A stretch of DNA of 64,000 bases from Corydoras sp. C115 (taxonomy: Eukaryota > Chordata > Actinopteri > Siluriformes > Callichthyidae). The notes under the pieces were generated by a model. It saw only the letters and a program-made list of their open reading frames with translations, made no database searches and was not told the DNA's origin. The stretch spans positions 489,651-553,650 of the forward strand of contig JAFMOC010000241.1 in the NCBI GenBank assembly GCA_019802505.1, read 5' to 3'. Every line of letters starts with the position of its first letter. Position 1 is the first letter of the stretch. This document shows, one piece after another, positions 18,627-29,160 of the stretch. The position numbers were made by a program, and so were the translations under genes.

Positions 18627-18830
18627 TTCACTCATTTATTTATTATCTTTGGCTTAATCCTCCACTAGGATCACGTGGAAGGGGTTCCCCATGCCCATCC
18701 AGGGGAGAATGTTTCTGCACTGGGCAGATACACTCAGGACAGGACGCCAATCTATCACTGGACACACACTCACTCACACAGACACACTCTATATGGGGCA
18801 ATTTAAAGCATTCAATTTATTTTGAATCCA
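18627..18830 (-). mobile_element. mermaid-like SINE, array unit 3 (3' half)
   Basis: TTTATTATCTTTGGC through TCAATTTATTTTGAATCCA. Head half missing where unit 4 begins. Confidence 0.78.
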
Positions 18831-19133
18831 CTCATTATCTTTGGCTTAATCCTCTACTAGGATCACATGAAGGGGGTTCCCCATGCCCATCCAGGGGAGA
18901 ATGTTTCGGGCACTGGGCAGATACACTCAGGACAGGATGCCAATCTATCGCTGGGCACACACACTCACACACACACACACTCTATATGGGGCAATTTGGA
19001 CTGTGGGAGGAAACTGGAGAACCTGGAGGAAACTCACACGGACACGGGTAGAACATGGAAACTCCACCTAGATTGGGATTCCAACCTGGATCCCCAGCCA
19101 AGAGGTGGATGTGCTAACCACTACTCCACCCTG
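18831..19133 (-). mobile_element. mermaid-like SINE, array unit 4
   Basis: CTCATTATCTTTGGC to ACCACTACTCCACCCTG, with an internal deletion after GGGGCAATTTGG. Confidence 0.8.
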
Positions 19134-19210
19134 TCTTAATTTAAACACATGATATTTATATTGACAGCTTTACTATTGCCCCGAAAAGAAAATATTTCTT
19201 TCTGATTATT

Positions 19211-19428
19211 ATTCAAAAATGTATGAAGACGGGTTTCCTCCGGGTTCTCCAGTTTCGCCCCACAGTCCAAAAACATGGATTCAAGGTAAATTGGCTGCTC
19301 TACATTACCTCGATATTATCTGTGTGAGTGCGTTTGTGTGTGTTTGTGTGAGTGTGTGTACACAAGGATAGATTGGCACCCTGTTCTGGGTGTATCTGCC
19401 CAGCGCCCGAAACGTTCTCCCTGGGAAT
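19211..19428 (+). mobile_element. mermaid-like SINE, middle fragment
   Basis: GGGTTTCCTCCGGGTTCTCC through CCCGAAACGTTCTCCCTGG. Confidence 0.7.
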
Positions 19429-19535
19429 TTGCTTGTTAATATTTATGGTTATAAATAAGCATCAGGTTACACATGCAGGAGGGTGTACTTGTTTTTTCCC
19501 ATGACTGTACAAAAAATACAAACATGCACACACCT

Positions 19536-19672
19536 TTCTCCTGGGTGTATCTGCCAGCACCTGACATGTTCTCCACTGGATGGGCATGGGGAACCCCCGC
19601 ATGACCCTAATAGAGATAGGTATAGCTAAATATACCTTATAGATAAGGTAATAGATAAAGCGGAAAATGAGA
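19536..19672 (+). mobile_element. mermaid-like SINE, 3' fragment
   Basis: CTGGGTGTATCTGCCAGC to GATAAAGCGGAAAATGA, with a short AT-rich insertion. Confidence 0.65.
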
Positions 19673-19693
19673 TGAGTTAGTTCCAACTTTTAT

Positions 19694-19925
19694 TCATTCA
19701 TTATCTTTCACTTAATCCTCTACTAGGGTCGCAGGGGGGGGGTGGATACACCAAAAACAGGATGCCAATCTATTCACTCATACAGACACACACACATACA
19801 AACACAAACACTATAAGGGGCAATTCAAAGCAGCCAATTGACCTTGATTCCATGTTTTTGGACTGTGGGAGGACCCTGGATCCTCAGTGCTGAGAGGAGA
19901 ACATGCTAACCACTAAGCCACCGTG
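19694..19925 (-). mobile_element. mermaid-like SINE, internally deleted
   Basis: Tail ATTCATTATCTTTCAC, head CCACTAAGCCACCGTG. The 3' and middle segments are shortened. Confidence 0.75.
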
Positions 19926-20029
19926 ACTAGATCTTACTTTCTAAAGCACTAACGCAAAAAATTATATTTAGTGTGTAAGTGTACATATGTGCATTTATAT
20001 ATTATTTGTGTGTGTGTGTGTGCGAGAGT

Positions 20030-20146
20030 GAGAGAGAGAGAGAAAGAGTGATAGAGAGAGAGAGAGAGAGTGATTGAGAGAGAGAGAAAGAGTGATAGAG
20101 AGAGAAAGAGAAAGAGTGATTGAGAGAGAGGGAAAGAGAGAGAGAA

Positions 20147-20177
<31 letters not shown>

Positions 20178-20630
20178 AATAGAAAGAGTGATTGAGAGAG
20201 AGAGAAAGAGAGAGAGAGAGAAAGAGTGATTGAGAGAGAGAGAAAGAGTGATAGAGAGAGAAAGAGAAAGAGTGATTGAGAGAGAGAGAAAGAGAGAGAG
20301 AGAAAGAGTGATTGAGAGAGAGAGAAAGAGTGATAGAGAGAGAAAGAGTGATAGAGAGAGAGAGAGAGAGAGAGAAAGAGTGATAGAGAAAGAGAAAGAG
20401 TGATAGAGAGAGAGAGAAAGAGTGATTGAGAGAGAGAGAAAGAGAGAGAGAGAAAGAGTGATAGAGAGAGAGAGAGAAAGAGTGATAGAGAGAGAGAGAG
20501 AAAGAGTGATAGAGAGAGAGAGAAAGAGTGATAGAGAGAGAGAGAAAGAGTGATAGAGAGAGAAAGAGTGATAGAGAGAGAGAAAGAGTGATAGAGAGAG
20601 AGAGAAAGAGTGATAGAGAGAGAGAAAGAG

Positions 20631-20667
<37 letters not shown>
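20030..20667. repeat. GA-rich array with periodic GTGAT punctuation
   Basis: About 640 bp of GA-type sequence in which AAAGAGTGATAGAGAG or AAAGAGTGATTGAGAG recurs about every 20-40 bp. It is a higher-order minisatellite rather than a plain (GA)n. The long Leu/Ser frames on the minus strand are artefacts. Confidence 0.9.
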
Positions 20668-20668
<1 letters not shown>

Positions 20669-21159
20669 GTCATATGCAGTGTACAATGTTCCGGAAGTAA
20701 CAAGTCATTTCCTATAACTTCTCAAAATTATTTCTAGCATGCAGAGATCACATGACACACCTCATGCGATCTTAAAACCTGAAAGATACTAAAAGGAAAC
20801 ATATGTTCTACAAGCCAGAAATTGTAGGTTTCGCACACAGTTCTGTCTACGAACCCCAGCTGGATGTGACTTTCCAAATTACAGAACAACGTTACGAGTA
20901 AACAACATTTAACTGACCCCCTGGGCCCTTCAGCCTCCGTCAGTCTCTGTGAGAACAGCCTTTGGTTCTTTAGTGGAGCTGTAGTTTAAATGGTTTAACC
21001 CCCCACCCCCACCCCCCCCACACACACAAGCAATAAAGATTTAAGGGTTAAAAACAGATCTACACACACAAACAGGTTCAGGGTTCACGTGCTGACCTAC
21101 TTCATAACAGTCAAAATGCGTACACACTGCACGCACACACACATGCATGCGCTCACACA

Positions 21160-21220
<61 letters not shown>

Positions 21221-21360
21221 ACCCTGCTCCACTCACTAAAATACAAACAAATGTAATGAAAACCAGGTGTGTTCACTCTCACCTCCAGATTTACATTCCT
21301 TAGTTCTCACGCGCGTGCCGGCATACACCTTTTCCTGCACACACACACACTGAGAGAGAC
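20668..21360. other. flank downstream of slc10a3, with (CA)n tract
   Basis: Contains a (CA)n tract of about 35 units at 21150-21219 and a C-rich patch near 21000. No exon recognised. Confidence 0.5.
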
Positions 21361-21659
21361 ACACCTTGGATTTAAAATGCATTTATTCACATCCCATATT
21401 CAAGTAAACAGATTCTCAGATACACAAATAAACAGATAGAAACACACGGTATCTGAACATTTACACGAGATAAAAATGTACAAATTTACAAAACACTTTC
21501 AAATCAGATAGAAAAATAGAACGATCTGTTGGATATTTAAGCATCAACCTGTTAACTGTCTTTGGTTTCAAATCGAGTTGATCATCTCACATGTGAATGT
21601 ACATTTGTATGTGTGTGTGTGTATGTATGTGTGTGTGTGTGTGTGAAAGGCAGTGTATT
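21361..21659 (-). other. slc10a3: probable slc10a3 3' UTR
   Basis: Follows the stop codon on the minus strand. AATAAA (TTTATT at 21382-21387 on the plus strand) is a good polyadenylation signal, giving a short 3' UTR of about 290 nt that includes a (GT)n tract at 21609-21644. Confidence 0.55.
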
Positions 21660-23093
21660 TCAGGTTTCCAGGTCTTTTTTGGGTGGTTGGCACAGGCGGT
21701 TGTGGGCGAGATGGGCGAGCACGAGTAGCAGCATTTCGCTGGTGCTGCTGAGCGCCACGATGAAGGGAGCCTGAGAGGCGTAGTCGGCCTCCACCCGCCG
21801 GAACGACAGCTGCATGACGGCCAGGGCAAGCAGGCTGTTCTGGACGCCGACCTCTATGCCCACCGTCCTCCTCTGAGGTGAGGCGAGGCCCGTCAGCCAG
21901 GCCAGCCCGTACCCGACCAGTAGCCCCAACACGGGCACGGTGATACCCAGCAGCACGATGCGCATCTCCACGGCGGCCAGGATGGCGGCTCCCATCTGGT
22001 AGGCCATAAAGATCCCGCCCACTATCAGCAGGAAGCTGAAGGGTCGGATGAGGGTGAGCAGGACGCGGGTGAGGGCGGGTAGGCGTAGCTTGATGCACAC
22101 GCCCAGCGAGATGGGAATTGCGATGAACAGTAGCGTGCCCAGGATCTTCACGAACGGCACGTGCAGGGTAGCGTGGACGCCCAGCAAACGCCCGTACAGT
22201 GCCGTGGAGAGCGGCATCGCTGCCGTGGCACATATAGTGGACACCAGAGTCATGCAGATGGCCAGCGTCACGTCTCCACCCAATAGCAGACTGTATAGGT
22301 AGCCTCCACCTCCACCTGGCGCAGAGCATGTGATTACTAACCCCAGGGAGAGGGCTTTGGGGAGCGAGGATAACCGGGACACGGCGTAGGCGTACAGCGG
22401 CATGACGAGAAACTGCCCCAGGACTCCGAGGAGGAGCGGGACGGGTCGCCTGAGCAGACCCCGCAGAACCTCCACCTCCACCTTACAGCCGAATGCACAC
22501 TTGTTGATGAAGATCAGGGGCAGCAGTGCGAACAGCACCGGGTTCTCCGAGAAATGGGCGAACCGGACCGGCCCGTCGGCACCCGGCGCCACACGAATGG
22601 AGTAGTCCCGCCGCTCCTCGATCACCACCAGGTCCAGATTGCGGTCCACATCCAGGAGCTGGACGAGCAGTGGCGCGGTGCCCGCTAATCCGGAGCGGAT
22701 GCTGATGATGAAGCTGCTGATGGGCCCGCTGTGCCCACCCTCGCTCACATTCAGGATGGAGAGCACGTCGGGCTCCAGCGAGCGCACCTTCACCATCTGC
22801 TTCCAGCTGTGTTGGCCCGCTTGGTTCCATGCGCTCTGGTACCGGCTCGAGATCACAATCACACCATTGGTGTTCTCCGGGAACTCGAACTCGTGGGAGG
22901 ATTCGTCTCCGATGTGCAGGTAGCGCTCAGGGTTCTCCACTGTGCTGTTAGGGAGGAGCGCATGGAGAGAAGAAACACCAAGCATCCAGCAAACAATCCA
23001 GACAGTCCTCATGGTGGGCAGAACCCAGTCCTCCCAGTAAACCCAGTGAATCCCAATATGTCTCGGTTCTTCAGGATGTTCCACTCCACCCAC
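21660..23093 (-). CDS. slc10a3: SLC10A3 (P3 protein), bile-acid/sodium symporter family
   Basis: 477 codons in one exon, as in the vertebrate SLC10A3 family, whose member P3 is an orphan carrier. A second Met at 23012 (MRTVWIVCWMLGVSSLHA) starts a clear signal peptide and is the likelier start, giving 450 residues. Next comes an extracellular domain with YLHIGDESSHEFEFPENTNG and IRSGLAGTAPL, then about nine hydrophobic segments from HFSENPVLFALLPLIFINKC onward. Family hallmarks are CSAPGGGGGYLYSLLLGGDV, VPFVKILGTLLFIAIPISLG and RRTVGIEVGVQNSLLALAVM. The C-terminus is short and charged (PPKKDLET). The transported substrate is unknown for this family member. No frame damage is visible. SLC10A5 is less similar by the motifs I can judge. 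Confidence 0.93.
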   Translation of the reverse strand: MGGVEHPEEPRHIGIHWVYWEDWVLPTMRTVWIVCWMLGVSSLHALLPNSTVENPERYLHIGDESSHEFEFPENTNGVIVISSRYQSAWNQAGQHSWKQMVKVRSLEPDVLSILNVSEGGHSGPISSFIISIRSGLAGTAPLLVQLLDVDRNLDLVVIEERRDYSIRVAPGADGPVRFAHFSENPVLFALLPLIFINKCAFGCKVEVEVLRGLLRRPVPLLLGVLGQFLVMPLYAYAVSRLSSLPKALSLGLVITCSAPGGGGGYLYSLLLGGDVTLAICMTLVSTICATAAMPLSTALYGRLLGVHATLHVPFVKILGTLLFIAIPISLGVCIKLRLPALTRVLLTLIRPFSFLLIVGGIFMAYQMGAAILAAVEMRIVLLGITVPVLGLLVGYGLAWLTGLASPQRRTVGIEVGVQNSLLALAVMQLSFRRVEADYASQAPFIVALSSTSEMLLLVLAHLAHNRLCQPPKKDLET

Positions 23094-23147
23094 GGTGCAA
23101 GGAATCCCCCACGGTGTTAATATTCCGAATAATTTCCAATCATCCTT
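23094..23147 (-). other. slc10a3: slc10a3 5' UTR and splice acceptor
   Basis: On the minus strand TCTGTCTGATTTCAG ends at 23148, an acceptor just upstream of the coding exon. This predicts a non-coding first exon further upstream (above 23160). Confidence 0.5.
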
Positions 23148-23159
23148 CTGAAATCAGAC

Positions 23160-23671
23160 AGAGATGAGCTCGAGATGGAACCCCTCTGCCCCCCCCACAC
23201 CCTCAGCAGCGCAGGAAACCCTCAGCATGGCAGAACTGCTACCGGTACCGGTGTTCCCCAAAAGATCAAAGGACGAATCTTCGACCCGATTCCTACACCC
23301 GACTCGAACCCGAGCTCAGCGGTTCTGCTTTCGATCTCCAAATAAAGAGAAGGCGACTCGACGAGGGATTTTCCTGCTCTCATACGCAGATCAGCGGGGT
23401 TGCCAGATTCCCTCTAGCTCGGTTGCCAGATATTCCGCCGAGTGCTGCATTCTTGCAAGGAACCCCACCCTGCTCTGTCAGAAAACATGTGGGGTAGGTT
23501 CTACAGGTCCGTGGTTGGAAGGCCAAACGTTCCTCACTTGGTTCCTAAGTGGTAGATCTCATGCTTTTAGGAATGATAAATGATAAGGGTTTTCTATTCG
23601 GAGCTTGTTATTCGGGTTTGAGTTATCCTGGTTCATTACTCAACATTTGAAATATCAACCTGTTATGCTTG
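23160..23671. other. upstream region of slc10a3
   Basis: Repeat-free and moderately GC-rich. It may hold the promoter and the non-coding first exon. CCCTCTAGCTCGGTTGCCAGAT repeats a GGTTGCCAGAT motif (23398 and 23421). Confidence 0.35.
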
Positions 23672-24016
23672 GGGCATGGTGGCTTAGTGGTTAGCATGTT
23701 CTCCTCTCAGCACTAGGGATTCCCGGTTCGAATCCCAATCTGGGTGGAGTTTCCATGTTCTCACCGTGTCCGCGTGGGTGTCCTCTGGGTTCTCCGGTTT
23801 CCTCCCACAGTCCAAAAACATGGATCAAGTCAATTGAGTTCTCCAAATTGCCCTATATAGAGTGTGTCTGTGTGAGTGAGTGTGTGCCCAGCGATAGATT
23901 GGCGCCCTGTCCTGGGTGTATCTGCCCAGCGCCCGAAACGTTCTCCCCTGGATGGGCATGGGGAACCCCCCTAAGACCCTAATAGAGGATAAAGCGGAAG
24001 ATAATGGATGGATGGA
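23672..24016 (+). mobile_element. mermaid-like SINE, full length with target duplication
   Basis: GGGGCATGGTGGCTTAGTGG head, intact B box, GATAATGGATGGATGG tail. AACCTGTTATGCT precedes (23659-23671) and follows (24017-24029). Confidence 0.92.
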
Positions 24017-24090
24017 ACCTGTTATGCTCAGCTAAAACTATTAATACTATTAATATTAATCTACTAACCAATTATAAGTACACTGTTCAC

Positions 24091-24352
24091 CTTTCAGTGC
24101 TAAGAATTCCCGGTTCGAATCCCCATCTGGGTGGAGTTTCCATGTTCTCCCCGTGTCCACGTGAGTTTCCTCCAGGTTCTCCAGTTTCCTATAATTTGTG
24201 AGTGTTTGTATGAGTGAGTGTGTATCCAGCGATAGATTGGCGTCCTGTCCTGGGTGTATCTGCCCAGCGCCCGAAACGTTCTCCCCTGGATGGGCATTGG
24301 GAACCCCCCCCACACGACCCTAGTTGAGGATAAAGCGAAAGATGATGGATGG
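24091..24352 (+). mobile_element. mermaid-like SINE, internally deleted
   Basis: Starts at TTTCAGTGCTAAGAATTCCCG (no A box). Lacks the ATGGATCAAG segment. Tail GATGATGGATGGATG. Confidence 0.8.
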
Positions 24353-24358
24353 ATGTTG

Positions 24359-24690
24359 AAATTATTATCTTGCGCTTTTTCCTCTACTAGGGTCGTGGGG
24401 GGTTCCTCATGTCCATCCAGGGAGAACGGTTCAGGTGCTGGACAGATATACCCAGCACAGGACACCAATCTATCGCTGGGCACACACACACACTCACACA
24501 AACACACACACAGACACACTCTATATGGGCGAATTAGAGCATTCAGTTTTCCTTGAATCCATGTTTTTGAACTGTGGGAGGAAAACCAGAGAACTGGAGA
24601 AAACCCATGTGAACACGGGGAGAACATGGAAACTCCACCCAGATCGGGATTCGAACCTGGATCCCCAGTGCTGAGAGGAGAACATGCTAA
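24359..24690 (-). mobile_element. mermaid-like SINE
   Basis: ATTATTATCTTGCGC tail side, CTGAGAGGAGAACATGCTAAC head side. Tail-to-tail with the previous copy. Confidence 0.82.
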
Positions 24691-24734
24691 CTAAACTTAT
24701 AATTATTATTAATTAGTGTGAGTATTATACCAAT

Positions 24735-24975
24735 TGATAAATTGGTGCCCTGTCCTGTTTTCCTCCCACAGTCAAGGTATAGTCAAGGATTCCATCATAT
24801 TCAAGGTAAATTGGATGCTCCAAATTGCCCTGTGTAGCATGTGTGTGTGAGCGAATGAGTGTGTGTCCAGCAATAGCTTGACACCCAGCGCCCGAAACAG
24901 TCTTCCTTTGAATGGACATGGGAAATCTCCCTGCAACCCTAGCATAGGACTAAGTGAAAAATAATTGATGGAATA
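24735..24975 (+). mobile_element. mermaid-like SINE, diverged fragment
   Basis: TGGTGCCCTGTCCTG out of order, then TTTTCCTCCCACAGTCAAGG through AAAAATAATTGATGG. Confidence 0.55.
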
Positions 24976-25031
24976 ATAATAAAAAATAATAATAATAATA
25001 ACAATACTACTACTACTACTACTACTACTAC

Positions 25032-25064
<33 letters not shown>

Positions 25065-25075
25065 TAATAATAATA
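24976..25075. repeat. (AAT)n(ACT)n(AAT)n trinucleotide array
   Basis: ATA/AAT units flank about ten ACT units at 25006-25032. Confidence 0.92.
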
Positions 25076-25191
25076 ACTGTGAGATTTGAAATGATCTCTT
25101 TGTTAAAGGTAAAGTTTTTAATGTGATGCTGTAGGAGATCCAGCTAGCCTCTCAAACCTATGGCTACTATCTGTTTTGTATTCATCTTCAG

Positions 25192-25298
25192 GAGTGGAAA
25201 GGGTTGAAATCCTAAATCTGGCAACCAAGCTGGAGGGTTTCCAATGTGTCGTCACGCGAACAGATGTGTACAAGATTGATGCAGCTGCGCACCAGTAA
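25192..25298 (+). other. possible plus-strand terminal coding exon
   Basis: After TTCATCTTCAG, an open phase-1 stretch reads VERVEILNLATKLEGFQCVV then TRTDVYKIDAAAHQ and ends in TAA at 25296. The composition and the acceptor are convincing, but I see no partner exon and no known family. Confidence 0.3.
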
Positions 25299-25450
25299 CA
25301 CTGGATTCTCACTGTAACACACTGTATCCATTAAATCAAACATTTAGTCCAGTTTATCACATTAACATGTTACAATCACGAACGCTGCGTTAATTATCTT
25401 AAAAAAAAAAGAAAGAAAGTTGTGTTTATTCACCTGACTGAATGTCCAGC

Positions 25451-25631
25451 CATCCATTATCTTCCACTTTATCCTCTATTAGGGTCACGGGGGGGGGGGG
25501 GTCCCCATGCCCATCCAGAGGAGAACCTTTTGGGCGCTGGGCAGAAACACGCAGGACAAGGAGCCAATCTATCTCTGGGCACACACTCTCTCTCTCTCAC
25601 ACCCACACACACACACACACACCATATGGGG
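25451..25631 (-). mobile_element. mermaid-like SINE, 3' half
   Basis: CCATCCATTATCTTCCAC through CACACACCATATGGGG. Confidence 0.75.
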
Positions 25632-25635
25632 ATAT

Positions 25636-25822
25636 TCATCCATCCATCCATCCATTATCTTCCGCTTTATCCTCTATTAGGGTCGCGATTTGGTTCCCCA
25701 TGCCCATCCAGGGGAGAATGTTTCGGGCACTGGGTAGATACACTCAGGACAGGCGCCAATCTATCTCTGGGAACACACTCACTCACACAGACACACTCTA
25801 TATGGGGCAATGTTTTGGAGAA
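25636..25822 (-). mobile_element. mermaid-like SINE, 3' half
   Basis: Four CATC tail units, then the body to TATATGGGGCAATG. Tandem with the previous half copy. Confidence 0.77.
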
Positions 25823-26065
25823 TCCATCTGACTGACTGAATGTCAACAAGAAAAATATATCAAAATATCTCCGATACTGAACAAGTGTAAGAGCGCAGAC
25901 ATCCATATAATGCAGATTAAAAGGAAGGACATAAGTGTCTGTGTGTAAATCAGTGTGTTATTACAAGGGAGGCCTGCATCAGGAAGACAATCTGTATGAA
26001 TCACAAATAAGCAGATCACGAATCTGATTGTCATGCCGCGGCCTGACTGATCGGACATGAGGATG

Positions 26066-26113
26066 TTGAGAGAGAGAGAGAGAGACAGACAGAGAGAGAG
26101 AGAGAGAGAGAGG
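26066..26113. repeat. (GA)n microsatellite
   Basis: Interrupted GA tract with ACAGACAG in the middle. Confidence 0.9.
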
Positions 26114-26164
26114 CATGATTGAGGTTTATACTGGGAGAAGGATTCTGAGGATGGAGAGCCAAAG

Positions 26165-26600
26165 AGAACATACATTTACACGTTTGGTCATTTAGCAGAT
26201 GCTTTTATTAAAGCGACTTACAATTACACCAACTTAATGTTTGGGGTCAGAGCACAGGTTTACATGCAAGTTCAAGTTCAAGTAATTTATTTCTATAGCG
26301 CTTTCTATATTTTTATAGCAGTACATCGTCACAAAGCAGCTTTACAGAGTTATAAACCTTTAAACCCCCAAAGAGCAAGATGAAAAGACAGTGGCAAGAG
26401 AAAATTTCCCTGTTATGTTGATATTTTAAGTAAACCTTGTGAGTGGTGGACTCATCCTCAAGAATCCCTGGAGCAATGAGGGTTAAGGGCCTTGCTCAAG
26501 GACCCACATTGGGAACATCAGTGGAACTGGGATTTGAAATTACAACCCTTGGATTGTTAGCCCAACACCTTAACTACTGAGCTACCACACCCCCTGGACA
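26165..26600 (-). mobile_element. L2-tailed tRNA-type SINE, split by family B insertion
   Basis: The L2-type tail (reverse) is at 26165-26228. The GAGGGTTAAGGGCCTTGCTC body and tRNA-like head TTAACTACTGAGCTACCACACCC are at 26470-26600. The intervening 26265-26455 is a family B repeat. Compare the complete copy at 50006-50220. Confidence 0.7.
26265..26455 (+). repeat. interspersed repeat family B
   Basis: CAAGTTCAAGTTCAAGTAAT, ATAGCGCTTTCTATA, CACAAAGCAGCTTTACAGAG, CAGTGGCAAGAGAAAA. Confidence 0.72.
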
Positions 26601-26718
26601 CGAGGGCAGTTATGGGGACAGGAGGATAGTCAGGATTGGGTGTTTGTGACCCCTAAAAGCACCAACCAAACGAAGATGAAGAAGTAAATATCTGCATGTG
26701 TAGACTATACATGTTAAG

Positions 26719-27020
26719 TTCATTCATTCATTATCTTCCACTTTATCCTCTACTAGGGTCGTGGGGGGTTCCCCATGCTTATCCAGGGAGAGCGTTTCAA
26801 GCACTGGGCAGATACACCCAGGAAAGGACGCCAACCTACGCTGGGCATACACTCACTCACACAGACACACACGCAAACACACTCTATATGGGGCAATTTA
26901 GAACATTCACTTTACCTTGGATCCATGTTTTTGGACTGCGGGAGGAAATGGGAGAACCCAGAGGAAACCCATGTTGACATGGGGAGAACATGGAAAAACT
27001 AACTATGCCACCATGCCGCC
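26719..27020 (-). mobile_element. mermaid-like SINE, near complete
   Basis: CATTCATTCATTATCTTCC tail. The B-box segment is lost. Head AACTATGCCACCATGCCGCCC. Confidence 0.82.
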
Positions 27021-27218
27021 CACTTGATTTACTTCATCAATAATATATTAGAGCCGCTGTTATCTGGCCAAAATGAGCCTGTGCTTTGTTTAAAATCCAA
27101 TAGAAATGTTAAGGATAAATTTAAAATAAGAAGTGTATTTTCACATCTGGACCTTAACAATTCATCAAAATGAGACAAATAATAAAAAAGTAATTGGTTT
27201 ATTAATTTTAAGTTCCAG

Positions 27219-27565
27219 GCGGCACGGTGGCTTAGTGGTTAGCACGTTCGCCTCTCAGCGCTAGGGATTCCCGGTTCGAATCCCCATCTGGGTGGAGTTT
27301 CCATGTTCTCCCCGTGTCCGCGTGGGTTTCCTCCGGGTTCTCCAGTTTCCTCCCACAGTCCAAAAACATGGATCAAGTTAATTGAGTTCTCTAAATTGCC
27401 CCATATAGAATGTGTTTGAGTGTGTGAGTGTGTATCCAGCGATGGATTGGCGCCCTGTCCTGGGTGTATCTGCCCAGCGCCCGAGACGTTCTCCCCTGGA
27501 TGGGCATGGGGAACCCCACCGCGACCCTAATAGAGGATAAAGTGGGAGATAATGAATGAATGAAT
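27219..27565 (+). mobile_element. mermaid-like SINE, full length
   Basis: GGCGGCACGGTGGCTTAGTGG-type head with intact A and B boxes and a (GAAT)n tail. TAAGTTCCA precedes it (about 27210) and follows it (about 27567). One of the least diverged copies. Confidence 0.93.
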
Positions 27566-27573
27566 TGTAAGTT

Positions 27574-27616
27574 CCAACCTTCCATCCAATATCTTCAGCT
27601 TTATCCTCTACTAGGG

Positions 27617-27656
<40 letters not shown>

Positions 27657-27876
27657 GAGTGGGTTTCCCCTATGCCCATCCAGGGGAGAATGTTTTAGCC
27701 GCTGGGCAGATACACCCAGGACAGGGCGCCAATCCATCGCACTCACACATACACACTCTATATGGGGCAATTTGGAGAATTCAATTGACCTTGATCCAAG
27801 TTTCCACCCAAATTCGAACCTGAAATCCCTAGCACTGAGAGGAGAACCTGCTAACCGCTAAGCCACCGTGCCACCC
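27574..27876 (-). mobile_element. mermaid-like SINE
   Basis: Tail-to-tail with the previous copy. (GT)n at 27619-27652. Head GCTAAGCCACCGTGCCACC. Confidence 0.82.
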
Positions 27877-28317
27877 TGTGGATTACATGTTAAACTGTAA
27901 TTTAAATTTAATTCTGAGCATTAAGGAAAGTTAGTTAGTGAAACAACTCTTCCGGTTACTGTTGAGCAGCGGGCGTTTCTCGTTACACGTCACTGTGTAA
28001 TTATCAGCTGTACTCATTACAGAGGAACATTGCAGTGTAAAGTGCAGGGTGGATCTGGAACCCAGCCCAGGTCATCGTGTGTACATGCATTATGAATTCA
28101 TTTAAACTGACTGGAAGCTTTTCACAATCTGAAAAACATGAACTGTGTGGAGGTGTGAGAGAAAACAGGAAGGGAGAAACAAACCCACAGCAGCATCATG
28201 GTGTCATCGTTGATGAATTTTTATTATAAAACGGGTGGATGGCTTAAATCTGATTGGCTGAGCCGTTTGTCTGGTTGTGACATTTACTCTGATCACCTCA
28301 AATGCATATCAATGTAT
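27877..28317. other. repeat-poor sequence, nothing recognised
   Basis: Contains GTCACTGTGTAATTATCAGCTG, similar to GTCACAGTGTAATTAATAGCTG near 29548, suggesting an old shared repeat. Confidence 0.35.
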
Positions 28318-28320
28318 GAT

Positions 28321-28401
<81 letters not shown>
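28318..28401. repeat. (TA)n microsatellite
   Basis: About 40 TA units. A SINE lies directly at the right edge. Confidence 0.95.
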
Positions 28402-28404
<3 letters not shown>

Positions 28405-28758
28405 ACGGTGGCTTAGTGGTTAGCATGTTCTCCTCTCAGCGCTAGGGATTCCCGGTTCGAATCCCCATCTGGGTGGAGTTTCCATGTTCTCCCCGTGTCT
28501 GCGTGGGTATCCTCTGGGTTCTCCGGTTTCCTCCCACAGTCCAAAAACATGGATCAAGTCAATTGAAATCTCAAAATTGCCCCATATAGAGTGCGTCTGT
28601 GTGAGTGAGTGTGTGCCCAGCAATGGATTGGCGCCCTGTCCTGGATCTATCTGCCCAGCGCCCGAGATGTTCTCCTTTGGATGGGCATAGGGAACCCCAC
28701 CGCGACCCTAATAGAGGATAAAGCGGGAGACAATGAATGAATGAATGAATGAATGAAT
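28402..28758 (+). mobile_element. mermaid-like SINE, full length
   Basis: TGTCACGGTGGCTTAGTGG head, B box GGTTCGAATCCC, (GAAT)n tail running into ATATATAA. Confidence 0.9.
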
Positions 28759-28904
28759 ATATATAATTTTTCCAATGTTTTTTATAAACTGTAAATTCTG
28801 TAATTTGGCCACTAGATGACAGTATTTGATTGTCAGAGAAACCAGGATCCTGTTACTCAGTACAAGTATTCACTTTAAAAAGCAAACTATATTACATCGC
28901 GGAA

Positions 28905-29160
28905 GTTTAATTTCAAGTATTTTTTTACAACAGTACATTGTCACAAAGCAGCTTTACAGAATGAAAAGCCTTTAAACCCCCAAAGAGCAAGATGAAGAGA
29001 CAGTGGGAAATAACTCCCTGTTATGTTCATATTTTAAGGAAGAATCCTTGTGAGGACCAAGACTCAGTGGGGGACTCATCCTCCTTGCGGGGGGGGGGGC
29101 AGCATCAACTATGTAGAACAGCCATGTGTGATGATCAGGTCACCCGTATTTAACACTTGG
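28905..29160 (+). repeat. interspersed repeat family B
   Basis: TTTTACAACAGTACATTGTC, AAAGCAGCTTTACAGAATG, GAGACAGTGGGAAATAAC, then GTAGAACAGCCATGTGTGAT. Confidence 0.72.

Noticed and set aside
17918..19133. Regularly spaced repeats that could suggest a CRISPR-like or satellite array
   Set aside because: Units are 200-345 bp SINE copies of uneven length, and the genome is eukaryotic.
19949..20703. Long Leu/Ser-rich frames of 233-245 codons, and similar at 33997-34656
   Set aside because: Pure translation of GA-rich simple repeats. No start context or other domain.
21568..22329. 253-codon minus-strand frame overlapping slc10a3
   Set aside because: Out-of-frame shadow of the GC-rich slc10a3 exon. 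The slc10a3 frame carries all family motifs.
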